NCBI RefSeq assembly: GCF_938017615.1
Contig: NZ_CALIJA010000104.1
Coordinates: 1 to 21,407 of the forward strand
Origin: an uncultured Campylobacter sp.
GTDB lineage: Bacteria; Campylobacterota; Campylobacteria; Campylobacterales; Campylobacteraceae
Reading direction: 5' to 3'
DNA length: 21,407 nucleotides
A program made the position numbers and the translations under genes. Positions within the stretch are counted from its first letter, which is position 1. Every line of letters begins with the position of its first letter. Shown here piece after piece: positions 14,713 through 21,407 of this stretch. A model generated the notes under the pieces. It was not told the DNA's origin and searched no databases. It saw only the letters and a list, made by a program, of their open reading frames with translations.

Positions 14713-14884
14713 CAAAGTGCCGTTTATAACGAAATTTTAGAATACGAGCTACGTATATTTTCTAGGGCGAGGCTCGAGATACACCAAAATGGGGGGGGCA
14801 AAAAACGAGCTGCAAAGACGCGCGGAATTTGAGCAAAAATTTGAGGCGTGCAAGCAAAAGGCGCGGGAAATTTTAAATTTATAG
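14713..14884 (+). pseudogene. Possible frameshifted small-gene remnant across a G8 tract
   Basis: Before the G tract, one frame reads charged, helix-like text from 14713 ('VYNEILEYELRIFSRARLEI'). After it, the frame shifted by one gives 'KNELQRRAEFEQKFEACKQK' and ends at TAG 14882-14884. Seven or ten G residues instead of eight would join them into about 57 helical residues. No start codon or leader is seen upstream of the first piece. An ATG directly on the G tract (14789) gives a 31-residue frame without a ribosome-binding site. This may be a decayed gene or chance. Confidence 0.25.
14791..14798 (+). repeat. G8 homopolymer tract
   Basis: Eight consecutive G residues are present. Poly-G tracts of this kind are slippage-prone and act as phase-variation switches in Campylobacter. 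This is the longest G run that I noticed in the window. Confidence 0.8.
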
Positions 14885-15207
14885 GTATCGCTCGTCAAAA
14901 TTTTACTCTTTGTGGCGAGCTAAATTTAAAACCGTAAATTTCTACAAAAAAGCAAAGAGGCCTTAAAATAGTAAAATTTAAGTCGTAAAATTTTACGCAT
15001 TTTTCTACTAAAAATTCTCATACCTTTTTTCAAATATGTGCTCACACGGCCGCGTGCGTATCATAATCAAATCGGCTAAATTTAGAGCTTGATTTGCGCT
15101 TGCGGCGACTGAGCACGTTAAACGTCCGCAAATATCAGATAAAATATCCGTAAATTTAGCCGAAACGCAGTAAAATTCGAGCGGCAAATTTAACAAAAGG
15201 AGCGATC

Positions 15208-15891
15208 GTGGAAAATTTATTACTAGTGCAGCTGCGCGAGGCGCTACCGCAGGGCATGCGCGTGCCGAGCGAACTTGAGACGCTTTATGCGTGGATCGAA
15301 GCAAACGGCTTTTATGACGACGCGGGCGGGCGCAGACGCGGCTATCTCTACCCGCAAGATCGGCTGCAGCAGAGCTGGAGCGACGATGAGCGCGAGGGCG
15401 GCACGGACATCGTATTTTTCACGGATGAGCCGAAAAATCGCGACGAGGAGTTAAGGTATTGGTTTTACGGCGAGGATCGCGAGCTTGCCGCGGAGATCAA
15501 GCAGTAGCTTTGCGTATTCGCAGGCAGCGGCTCGGAGGGCTCGATGTGCGCGCTGTGGCTGGACGATGCGGGCGAGACGAAGATCGTGCATATGGGCTCT
15601 GGCTCAGGCTCGAGCATGACCTGCGTTTTGGCTCGCAACGGGCTAGATTTTTTGCGATTGCTCGCGATCGGATACGATGAGATCTGCTGGGATGAGGATT
15701 TTAGTGCGCCGCCAAACAGCGAGGAGGACGATTTTATCGTGCATCCAAACCTGAAATTTCAGCAGTGGGTAACACAGACGTTCAAAACGACGATCCCGCA
15801 GACCGCGCTTGATCTCGTCACTCCCGCGCATTTGGACGACGAGAACCCAAGCGATGAGTTTTTGATCTGGGTAAATCGCGTCGCGGGATAA
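15208..15891 (+). pseudogene. SMI1/KNR4 (SUKH) family protein interrupted by in-frame TAG at codon 100
   Basis: AAAAGGAG and GTG at 15208 start a frame that meets TAG at 15505-15507 and then continues in the same frame to 15891, for 227 residues if the stop were sense. The N-terminal half has the SUKH entry helix ('VPSELETLYAWIEANGFYDD') and 'YWFYGEDRELAAEIKQ'. Right after the stop comes the family's core ('LCVFAGSGSEGSMCALWLDD', then 'LDFLRLLAIGYDEICWDEDF'). The stop therefore falls just before the most conserved block. SUKH proteins are often immunity proteins of contact-dependent or polymorphic toxin systems. An ATG at 15544 has GGAGGG (15534-15539) at good spacing, so the second half could be made separately, but it would lack the N-terminal half. 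No toxin gene is adjacent. Confidence 0.78.
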
Positions 15892-15941
15892 AATTTAAAG
15901 CGGCTTTTTTGCGCTGCTTAATGAAGTATTGCGGGGTTTGC

Positions 15942-15963
15942 TTTCACAGGAAACCTTGTGAAA
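15942..15963 (+). other. Perfect-stem hairpin downstream of the SUKH gene
   Basis: TTTCACAGG (15942-15950) pairs with CC-T-TGTGAAA (15954-15963) around an AAA loop, with a single bulged T. Only TTTAAGC follows, so it is either a weak terminator of the SUKH transcript or an RNA-stability element. Confidence 0.4.
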
Positions 15964-16659
15964 TTTAAGCTTTTGCTGGCTAATTTAAAGAGTACAAATT
16001 TAAGGGGTGCTTTTTGGTTAAAATTTAATGGCGGCGGTATCCATATAGAAAAGCATTAATCATCTATTACTACTTCTACTGCTCTTAAAATTTTTAATAA
16101 ATCTACCTGATAGAATTTAACTCTTTACAATGTAGCGACGAAATTTCGCAGTGATCTGAAATGCGGGTGCGATGTAAGTTGCCGTGTCTTTAGGAATTCA
16201 AATAAATTTAGCTAAGTTCCTCGTGGATGGGTTATATCAAAGCATGGAAATTCTGTCGGTTTATTAGAAAAGAACTGATTGAGACTAAATTCTAAAGCAG
16301 AAAAAACAAGGCTAAAAGCTTTTCGGTAGTTTTGGTGATGAGTTATCTTTAAGTATCGTATCAGAGAAAATTGCGATGGCAGCGTGTGTAGGCAGCGCGC
16401 ACAGAGCGAGAAAAACGGCGCGAGCATCTGTATCAGCGTAGCGCTTTAGGCTTCGTATGAAAGATAGCATCCAAACAATCCTTCTGTCAAATATCCGCAT
16501 AAATTACGACGGATTTTTATAGAGGGCATGGGGGGCGAGCTACAAGGTATATCCAGCGAATACGTCTTTGCAGCTAGCTGCGCGCAAGCATTTAAAAGAC
16601 GGAAAGTAAAAGCGAACAGGTTGAAATCTGAAAGCATTAATAACTGTGCAATAGGCAAA

Positions 16660-16693
16660 TTGCGCTCAGTGGCGAAGTGAGCGCAAACTTTTT
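16660..16693 (+). terminator. Orphan intrinsic terminator hairpin
   Basis: TTGCGCTCA (16660-16668) and TGAGCGCAA (16678-16686) are perfect 9-bp inverted repeats around the loop GTGGCGAAG, followed by ACTTTTT. The polarity is plus strand, and there is no plus-strand gene within 750 bp upstream. It implies a transcript from this gap. Confidence 0.65.
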
Positions 16694-17219
16694 GGCAGCT
16701 TTGAGCTATCTGCACGCGCGTAGGGTGGCAGGCGCTACTTTACTTTAAATCTCTTTTTGGATCTTGGGCTTGCACTCGCAGAGCAGCAAGCACTAAGCAG
16801 CTAGGCGTGGAAGTATCGTATTTTGCACCGCTTTCGCAGCAGCTCTCTTTGATACCTGCTGGCTGATGCGTTTCTAGCAAGACGAGTGATTGCTGTTTTG
16901 ACACATTAATGAGGATGGGCTTGGCAGGCTCATATACAGCGCATACAAGTCCGGTAGCGTTATAGTGAACGCGCGACTTTACACATTTAATTAATTTAGC
17001 GGAGAGTTTGAAGCAGTAGCTACGACGGGACATGCATAGTTTTTTAACATCTTATGTAAATTTAAGACGAGTATTATTGCGAGAGGGTGCAAATTTTTAG
17101 GTAAAATTTTATGCTCACTGATTTTTATATGGCTGTACTAAAGCATGCTTCATACGGCAATTTCTTATAAATTTTAACGTAAATTGTGCGCCATTGGGGA
17201 GGTGGAGTAAAATTTACGA

Positions 17220-17333
17220 TCAAAAGGGTGGGGGATTATGTCAGCAGGCTGCGTGTGCAACGCAAAAATAGCGATGCAGGAATCGTACCAAGCAGTGCGG
17301 ATGAAACGAGACGATCTTCATCCGCCACTTTTT
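17220..17333 (+). ncRNA. Candidate small RNA ending at an intrinsic terminator
   Basis: A TAAAAT (17208-17213) could be a -10 box for a transcript starting near 17220. The predicted ~114-nt RNA folds locally as TGCGT-GTGCA-ACGCA (17250-17264), CGAT-GCAGGA-ATCG (17272-17285) and the terminator stem at 17297-17325. No known RNA family is recognised. The 5' end and strand activity are inference. Only the stem-loops and the terminator are read directly. Confidence 0.35.
17297..17333 (+). terminator. Strong intrinsic terminator with no gene upstream
   Basis: GCGGATGAA (17297-17305) and TTCATCCGC (17317-17325) are perfect 9-bp inverted repeats around ACGAGACGATC. The stem extends with one bulged C through AGTG/CACT. 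CACTTTTT follows. Polarity is plus strand, opposite to the neighbouring oxidoreductase gene at 17380. Confidence 0.75.
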
Positions 17334-17379
17334 AAAATAAAATTTCGCGACTAAAAAAGCGATTTTGCCTTTGTAAATT

Positions 17380-17907
17380 TTAAAATTTTGCTAAAAATTC
17401 TTTGTATTTTTCTGCACTTTTTGCGATATATTCGCTATCTGGATGAAATGAAAATCCATAGCCGAAGTGGCACGGCAGCAGCTTGGCGCCTGTAAAATTC
17501 ATCGCGCATTTAAAAGGCGTGATAACTTCCTCTATGTCAAATCCGATCGTGCCGTCTTTTTTATAGTTGTTTCGCTCGTCGCCGATAGTGATCGCTAGGG
17601 CGAATTCTTTACCTTTTAGCTTGTCGCCGGTGCTGCCGTAAGCCCAGCCGTAGGCAAATACATCGTCGAACCATTGCTTTAAAAGCGGCGGATAGCTATA
17701 CCAATAAAGTGGAAACTGAATGATAATTTTATCGTGGCTTAAAAGTGACTCCTGCTCGCGCGCTACGTCTATTTTGCCGTTCGGATAAGCGGCGTAAATT
17801 TCGTGAATATCAAATTTATCCGCTTGCTTTTTGGCTACCTCGCGCCACGCCTTGTTTGCGTGCGAGCTTGCCATATCGGGATGAGCGATGATGATGAGAT
17901 TTTTCAT
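17380..17907 (-). CDS. NAD(P)H-dependent oxidoreductase, flavodoxin-like fold (MdaB/KefF type)
   Basis: This 175-residue cytoplasmic protein has the Flavodoxin_2 fold. It begins 'MKNLIIIAHPDMASSHANKA', with the phosphate-binding loop 'AHPDMASS' for the flavin, then 'DKIIIQFPLYWYSYPPLLKQW' and 'DDVFAYGWAYG'. These are the typical FMN/FAD-contact motifs of quinone reductases such as MdaB and KefF. The reaction is two-electron reduction of quinones or similar acceptors by NAD(P)H, which limits oxidative stress. Length matches the family. AAGGAT lies six bases before the ATG (17905-17907). It appears monocistronic. Quinone reductase versus general FMN reductase cannot be settled here. Confidence 0.87.
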   Translation of the reverse strand: MKNLIIIAHPDMASSHANKAWREVAKKQADKFDIHEIYAAYPNGKIDVAREQESLLSHDKIIIQFPLYWYSYPPLLKQWFDDVFAYGWAYGSTGDKLKGKEFALAITIGDERNNYKKDGTIGFDIEEVITPFKCAMNFTGAKLLPCHFGYGFSFHPDSEYIAKSAEKYKEFLAKF

Positions 17908-18146
17908 ATTTTATCCTTGTTTTAAATTTCTTACATTATATGTTTTTTTGGCTGAAATTTTGATTTATCATCCAGCATAATATGGGTATGAAATTTCAAA
18001 TGAAATTTTACTTCCACTCAAATAATACTGGCAGGCTTGTAGTTTTTTGCATGCGATTAGAAGTTAAATTTATAAGTAAATACGGCAGGCCCCAAAATCG
18101 ATAGAATTTTATCTATTAGATTGTATTAAAAATTTTAAATGGTATG

Positions 18147-18172
18147 AAAAATGCGCCGAAAAATTCGGCGCA
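18147..18172 (-). terminator. Intrinsic terminator of the aspA-dcuA unit
   Basis: TGCGCCGAA (18152-18160) and TTCGGCGCA (18164-18172) form a perfect 9-bp GC-rich stem with a three-base loop. On the minus strand it is followed by a T-run (A5 at 18147-18151). It lies 20 bp past the dcuA stop. Confidence 0.9.
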
Positions 18173-18191
18173 AATGAAAGGAATACTAATC

Positions 18192-19535
18192 TTAGATTAG
18201 TGCAGGAGCTACGATAAATCCTAGAGCAACCGAAAGCGCAACCATAATGGTTCCTGGAAGGAAGAATGAGTGGTTAAATACAAATTTACCGACTCTGGTC
18301 GTTCCGGTATCGTCCATAGCGATAGCGCCGAGCGTCGTAGGATAGGTAGGGAGCACGAACAAGCCCGAAACGGCTGCGAACGATGCGACTAAGATCCAAA
18401 TTTGACCTGAATTTTCAGGGCTGGTCATTCCAAGCGCAGCGGCAACGGCAGGCATCATAACCTTTGTGGTCGCAGCCTGCGAGTATAGCAAGCAGCTTAG
18501 GAAATATAGCGCGACGGCTAGTACGAAAGGATACTGCGTAACGACGTTTTTAGCTACCTCTTTGATGCTATCGATGTGACCGTTAACAAAAGTAGTACCG
18601 AGCCATGCGATACCGATGACGCAGATGCACGCATTCATACCGCTTTGGAAAGTGCTAGTAGAGAGCAGTTTGCCCGTATCGATCTTGCACAAAACAGCGA
18701 TAAGAAAGCCGATAGTTAGCATAAAGCTGATGATTGCGCTATCTCTTGAAAGGATCGGTTTTTCTACCAAGCCGACGCTCTTTGAGATCGCAAGCGCATA
18801 GCAAACGACGATCAAAACGCCGATAGCAAATATAGCAACCGATCTTTTCGCGTAAGGCTTCGGCTCTTTATACTCCTCGGCTTTGATCTCGGCTACAAGA
18901 CCTTTTGAAAGTCTCTCTTTATAAACAGGGTCTTTTGAAAGATCGAGATCGTAGAATTTATTTACGATAAAGGATGTAATCAGCATAGCTACGAAAGTAG
19001 TTGAGATGCAGATAAACAAAAGCTTAGGATAGCTAACGCCTAGCTTCTCGCAAAGACCACTCATGGCGACGAATGCTGCCGAAATAGGGCTTGCCGTGAT
19101 CGCGACCTGAGATGAAACGACCGAAAGCGCAAGAGGAGCGGAAGGTTTGATGTTCTGAGTCTTCGCAACCTCGACGATAACCGGGATCATAGAAAATGCA
19201 GTGTGTCCGGTGCCCGCTAGTATCGTAAGTAGATAGGTAACGATAGGCGCTAGGTAGTTGATCTGCTTTGGGTTTTTGCGCAAAATTTTAGATGCCACCT
19301 GAACTAGATAATCAAGTCCACCCGCGACTTGTAGCGCCGTAATCGCAGAGATTACCGATGCGATAATCAAGATAACGTCAACTGGAATATCTTTAAATTC
19401 CACCTTCATGCCCAAAATGGCTAGGACGATGACGCCCAAGCCACCTGCATAACCGACGCCCATGCCGCCTAGCTTAACGCCTAAGTAGATGCCGCCGAGC
19501 AACACGATAAATTGCAATATCACCATAAAGTCCAT
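18192..19535 (-). CDS. dcuA: Anaerobic C4-dicarboxylate transporter DcuA
   Basis: This 447-residue inner-membrane carrier has about ten to twelve hydrophobic segments. It is recognisable as Dcu family from 'GGMGVGYAGGLGVIVLAI', 'QVAGGLDYLVQVASKILRKNPK', 'LTILAGTGHTAFS', 'ASPISAAFVAMSG', 'SGMNACICVIGIAWLG', 'LLYSQAATTKVMMPA' and 'SGLFVLPTYPTTLGAIAMDDTGTT'. The last blocks and 'GKFVFNHSFFLPGT' match DcuA rather than DcuB. It exchanges or imports fumarate, malate and aspartate and exports succinate. It lies 286 bp downstream of aspA on the same strand, the arrangement known in C. jejuni and related to aspartate-driven fumarate respiration. AAGGAG precedes the ATG. The aspA-dcuA gap carries an unusual AATT repeat cluster. 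Confidence 0.92.
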   Translation of the reverse strand: MDFMVILQFIVLLGGIYLGVKLGGMGVGYAGGLGVIVLAILGMKVEFKDIPVDVILIIASVISAITALQVAGGLDYLVQVASKILRKNPKQINYLAPIVTYLLTILAGTGHTAFSMIPVIVEVAKTQNIKPSAPLALSVVSSQVAITASPISAAFVAMSGLCEKLGVSYPKLLFICISTTFVAMLITSFIVNKFYDLDLSKDPVYKERLSKGLVAEIKAEEYKEPKPYAKRSVAIFAIGVLIVVCYALAISKSVGLVEKPILSRDSAIISFMLTIGFLIAVLCKIDTGKLLSTSTFQSGMNACICVIGIAWLGTTFVNGHIDSIKEVAKNVVTQYPFVLAVALYFLSCLLYSQAATTKVMMPAVAAALGMTSPENSGQIWILVASFAAVSGLFVLPTYPTTLGAIAMDDTGTTRVGKFVFNHSFFLPGTIMVALSVALGFIVAPALI

Positions 19536-19569
19536 TGCAAAACTCCTTATAAAGTAATTTTTTTAACGG

Positions 19570-19800
19570 CGCGCAGAATTCTAAAGATTTCAGCAGGTAA
19601 AATCCGAATTATCTTTATAATTCAGTGGTCGGAATTCTATGCGGAATTTTATCCTAAAATTTCGCAAGTGGAATTTTACTCCACGGAAGCTAAATCTAAC
19701 TTGATAAAATTCTGCATCTACGGAATTCTGCACGATCAATTTTATCTATTTAGAATTCTACTTTGCGGAATTTCGCCTATTAAATTAACCGACGAAATTC
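19570..19800. repeat. Cluster of RRAATTY repeats with four GAATTC sites
   Basis: GAATTC or GGAATTT/AAAATTC cores occur near 19576, 19606, 19632, 19644, 19657, 19670, 19707, 19722, 19752, 19767 and 19793, many spaced 12 to 15 bp. GAATTC itself appears at 19576, 19632, 19723 and 19753. The cluster fills the aspA-dcuA intergenic transcript. It resembles the array at 3255-3382 in core and in variable spacer. Confidence 0.5.
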
Positions 19801-19821
19801 CGCGCCGCACCTAGTTTGGAA

Positions 19822-21228
19822 CTATTTTTTGCTCATATGTGGGTTGAGCATAGATTTAGGCTCTAGGATCTTATCGATCTCCTCTTTTTTCAAATATCCG
19901 CGCTCTAAGCAGATTTCGCCGACGGATTTTCCGGTCTGAAGTGCCTCTTTGGCGATACTTGCGGATTTTTCGTAGCCGATGTAAGGATTGAATGCAGTAA
20001 CGATACCGACAGAATTTAGCACCGATTTTAGGCAAGCTTCAGGATTTGCCTTTAGATGTTTGATAGCTTTTTCAGCTAGTGTATTCATCGCATTTTCCAA
20101 AAGCACAATCGAGTTAAATAGCGCATATGCGATGCCAGGCTCAAACGCATTAAGCTCGAATTCTCCGCGCTCGGAGCAAAGCATAATAGTCACGTCGTTG
20201 CCGATTACCTCGTAGCAAGCCTCGCCTACGACCTCGGCGATGACTGGGTTTACTTTGCCCGGCATGATGGAGCTGCCCGGTTGCATCTTAGGAAGCTCGA
20301 TTTCGCCTAGTCCGCATCTAGGACCGGAGTTCATAAGACGTAGGTCGTTTGCGATTTTGCTTAGGCGGACGGCTGCTGTTTTTAACGCGCCGCTAACGTG
20401 GACGAAGTCCGCAGTGTCTTGTGTGGCGGCGATGAAGTCCTCTGCGGCTTTAAATTTAACGCCGGTGATTTCGCCCAGTTTTTTCTCGACTACGTTTTTG
20501 TAATCAGGATGGCAGTTAATACCCGTGCCGATCGCCGTAGCGCCCATATTTAGGTAAGTCATCGACTCTCTAGCGGCTTTGATAAGCGCGATATCGGTTT
20601 TGATGTAGGTAGCAAAAGCGTTGAAAGTATTTCCAAGAGTAGTAGGGACGGCATCCTCAAGCTCCGTCCTTCCCATTTTGATGACATCTTTGTATTCTTT
20701 GGCTTTAACTTCAAGCTCTTTTTTCAAATTTTCCATAGCTTTTAATAGATCGGTTAGCTTGGCGTAAGCGGCGACTTTGATCGAGCTAGGATAGGTATCG
20801 TTAGTGCTTTGACCCAAATTTGTGTGGTCGTTTGGATGGAGATATTGGTATTCGCCCTTTTTATGCCCCATGCTCTCCAAAGCTATATTGGTAATGACCT
20901 CGTTGGTATTCATATTCGTCGAAGTTCCGGCGCCGCCTTGGATCATATCGACTACGAATTGATCTCTAAACTCTCCTGCGATGAGCCTATCGCAAGCTTT
21001 TGCAATCGCATCGGCTTTTTGTGCGTCTAGGACTCCGACCTCTTTATTGGCTAGCGCAGCTGCTTTTTTGATTTGTGCAAATGCTTTGATAAAAAACGGA
21101 TAGTCCTTGAGTGCTCGTCCGCTTAGGTGGAAGTTCTCTAGTGCCCTAAATGTTTGCACACCGTAGTAAAAATCGTCGGAAATTTCTAATTCACCGATGA
21201 AATCGTGTTCTTTTCTGGTCTTTGCCAT
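19822..21228 (-). CDS. aspA: Aspartate ammonia-lyase (aspartase)
   Basis: This 468-residue cytoplasmic enzyme of the fumarase/aspartase superfamily converts L-aspartate to fumarate and ammonia. Signatures include 'GGAGTSTNMNTNEVITN' (about residues 98-114), 'HPNDHTNLGQSTNDTYPSS' (about 136-154), 'MGATAIGTGIN' and the loop 'GSSIMPGKVNPV' (about 317-328), which carries the catalytic serine region. Length agrees with aspartases. 'KKEHDFIGELEISDD'-type N-terminal text and the dcuA neighbour favour aspartase over fumarase C. AAAGGA lies six bases before the ATG at 21226-21228. It is the promoter-proximal gene of the aspA-dcuA pair and supplies fumarate as electron acceptor. Confidence 0.95.
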   Translation of the reverse strand: MAKTRKEHDFIGELEISDDFYYGVQTFRALENFHLSGRALKDYPFFIKAFAQIKKAAALANKEVGVLDAQKADAIAKACDRLIAGEFRDQFVVDMIQGGAGTSTNMNTNEVITNIALESMGHKKGEYQYLHPNDHTNLGQSTNDTYPSSIKVAAYAKLTDLLKAMENLKKELEVKAKEYKDVIKMGRTELEDAVPTTLGNTFNAFATYIKTDIALIKAARESMTYLNMGATAIGTGINCHPDYKNVVEKKLGEITGVKFKAAEDFIAATQDTADFVHVSGALKTAAVRLSKIANDLRLMNSGPRCGLGEIELPKMQPGSSIMPGKVNPVIAEVVGEACYEVIGNDVTIMLCSERGEFELNAFEPGIAYALFNSIVLLENAMNTLAEKAIKHLKANPEACLKSVLNSVGIVTAFNPYIGYEKSASIAKEALQTGKSVGEICLERGYLKKEEIDKILEPKSMLNPHMSKK

Positions 21229-21388
21229 AATAAGTCCTTTCGTTGAAATTGTTAATGGAATTTTAAAGCTTTTAGTATTAAAAGTAGCTTAAAACGTAAC
21301 GAAAAATTAAAATTTAGAAATTAGTATGATTATTTAAGGATTTAAATAGAATTTTACTTAAAAAATATTTTGGAATTCGCTACTAAGG

Positions 21389-21394
21389 TATAAT
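21389..21394 (+). promoter_or_regulatory. -10 box (TATAAT) of a divergent gene beyond the right edge
   Basis: A perfect TATAAT lies in AAGGTATAATTGCAC, with a T-rich stretch about 15-20 bases upstream as in Campylobacter promoters. It points rightward, away from aspA. The aspA promoter must lie in the same 180-bp AT-rich region, but no box there is clear enough to call. Confidence 0.55.
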
Positions 21395-21407
21395 TGCACT
21401 TTAATAA

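Larger units (their letters stand above)
14659..15207. other. Non-coding gap with a G8 tract and a gene remnant
   Basis: No complete gene is present. 14713-14884 holds two overlapping-frame pieces that would join at the G8 tract (listed separately). CGTAAAATTTTACG (14984-14997) is a perfect palindrome followed by CATTTTT, a weak terminator-like structure. Near the right end, TAAAAT around 15140 and AAAAGGAG at 15195-15202 look like the promoter and leader of the SUKH gene. Confidence 0.5.
15892..17379. other. 1.5-kb gap without a convincing protein gene
   Basis: Minus-strand frames of 62 to 97 codons (between 16212 and 17033) lack ribosome-binding sites and recognisable domains. A plus-strand 38-codon frame at 17238-17354 has a G-rich stretch before its ATG but unlikely composition. 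The first 300 bases contain AAATTT words, while the middle part (about 16300-17040) largely lacks them, suggesting a different origin or structural-RNA content. Two plus-strand terminators (16660-16693, 17297-17333) and a hairpin (15942-15963) are listed separately. Confidence 0.5.

Noticed and set aside
14789..14884. 31-codon frame starting on the G8 tract as a real small gene
   Set aside because: No ribosome-binding site precedes the ATG. It is better treated as part of a possible remnant.
15008..15304. Minus-strand 98-codon frame
   Set aside because: It overlaps the start and promoter of the SUKH gene and has no leader or recognisable domain.
16740..17033. Minus-strand 97-codon frame
   Set aside because: No ribosome-binding site lies before its ATG, no domain is seen, and its Cys/Ser-rich composition is atypical.
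17238..17354. Plus-strand 38-codon frame with G-rich text before the ATG
   Set aside because: It runs through the terminator hairpin at 17297-17333, so the RNA interpretation is preferred.

Overview
The window looks like chromosome from a relatively GC-rich Campylobacter, of the kind represented by C. gracilis, C. rectus, C. showae and C. curvus. This is inferred from three things: the aspA-dcuA pair for aspartate/fumarate anaerobic metabolism (also adjacent in C. jejuni), Campylobacter-like AAGGAG leaders and TATAAT -10 boxes without a clear -35, and a marked excess of AAATTT / AAAATTTTA words in and between genes. No rRNA, tRNA, insertion sequence, prophage or CRISPR array is visible.

Layout. 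1-433: no coherent gene. 434-1453 (-): periplasmic binding protein of an iron/heme/siderophore-type ABC importer. 1613-3037 (+): long flotillin (SPFH) protein. 3038-3700: non-coding, with a degenerate short-period repeat array. 3701-4387 (+): unrecognised 228-residue protein. 4507-5295 (+): TauE/SafE-family exporter. 5516-8247: two paralogous minus-strand membrane proteins flanking a plus-strand immunity-like gene broken by an in-frame stop. 8795-8878 (-): 27-residue one-helix membrane peptide with a strong ribosome-binding site. 9396-11125 (-): OmpR-type response regulator and histidine kinase, overlapping by 4 bp. 11224-13556 (+): an operon of three lipoproteins (CsgG-like, DUF4810-like, DUF799/GNA1162-like) followed by a DIP1984-family protein. 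13978-14658 (+): exported tyrosine/dual-specificity phosphatase gene with an in-frame TAA right after its signal peptide. 15208-15891 (+): SMI1/KNR4 (SUKH) gene with an in-frame TAG. 15892-17379: about 1.5 kb without a convincing gene, but with two plus-strand intrinsic-terminator hairpins that suggest small RNAs. 17380-17907 (-): flavodoxin-fold NAD(P)H oxidoreductase. 18192-21228 (-): aspA then dcuA, ending in a textbook terminator.

How it fits together. AspA deaminates aspartate to fumarate and DcuA exchanges C4-dicarboxylates, which supports fumarate respiration. The three lipoproteins probably form one outer-membrane assembly. They are divergent from the two-component system, which is therefore a candidate regulator. 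The immunity-like, SUKH, phosphatase and paralogous membrane genes look accessory.

The most unusual feature is that three plus-strand genes (6675-7496, 13978-14658, 15208-15891) each keep one long reading frame with a good start and recognisable domain sequence on both sides of a single in-frame stop. This could be recent pseudogenisation, sequence error or readthrough. Other points worth following are three plus-strand terminators with no gene in front of them, the 27-residue peptide, the two degenerate AATT repeat arrays and a G8 tract in a gene remnant.
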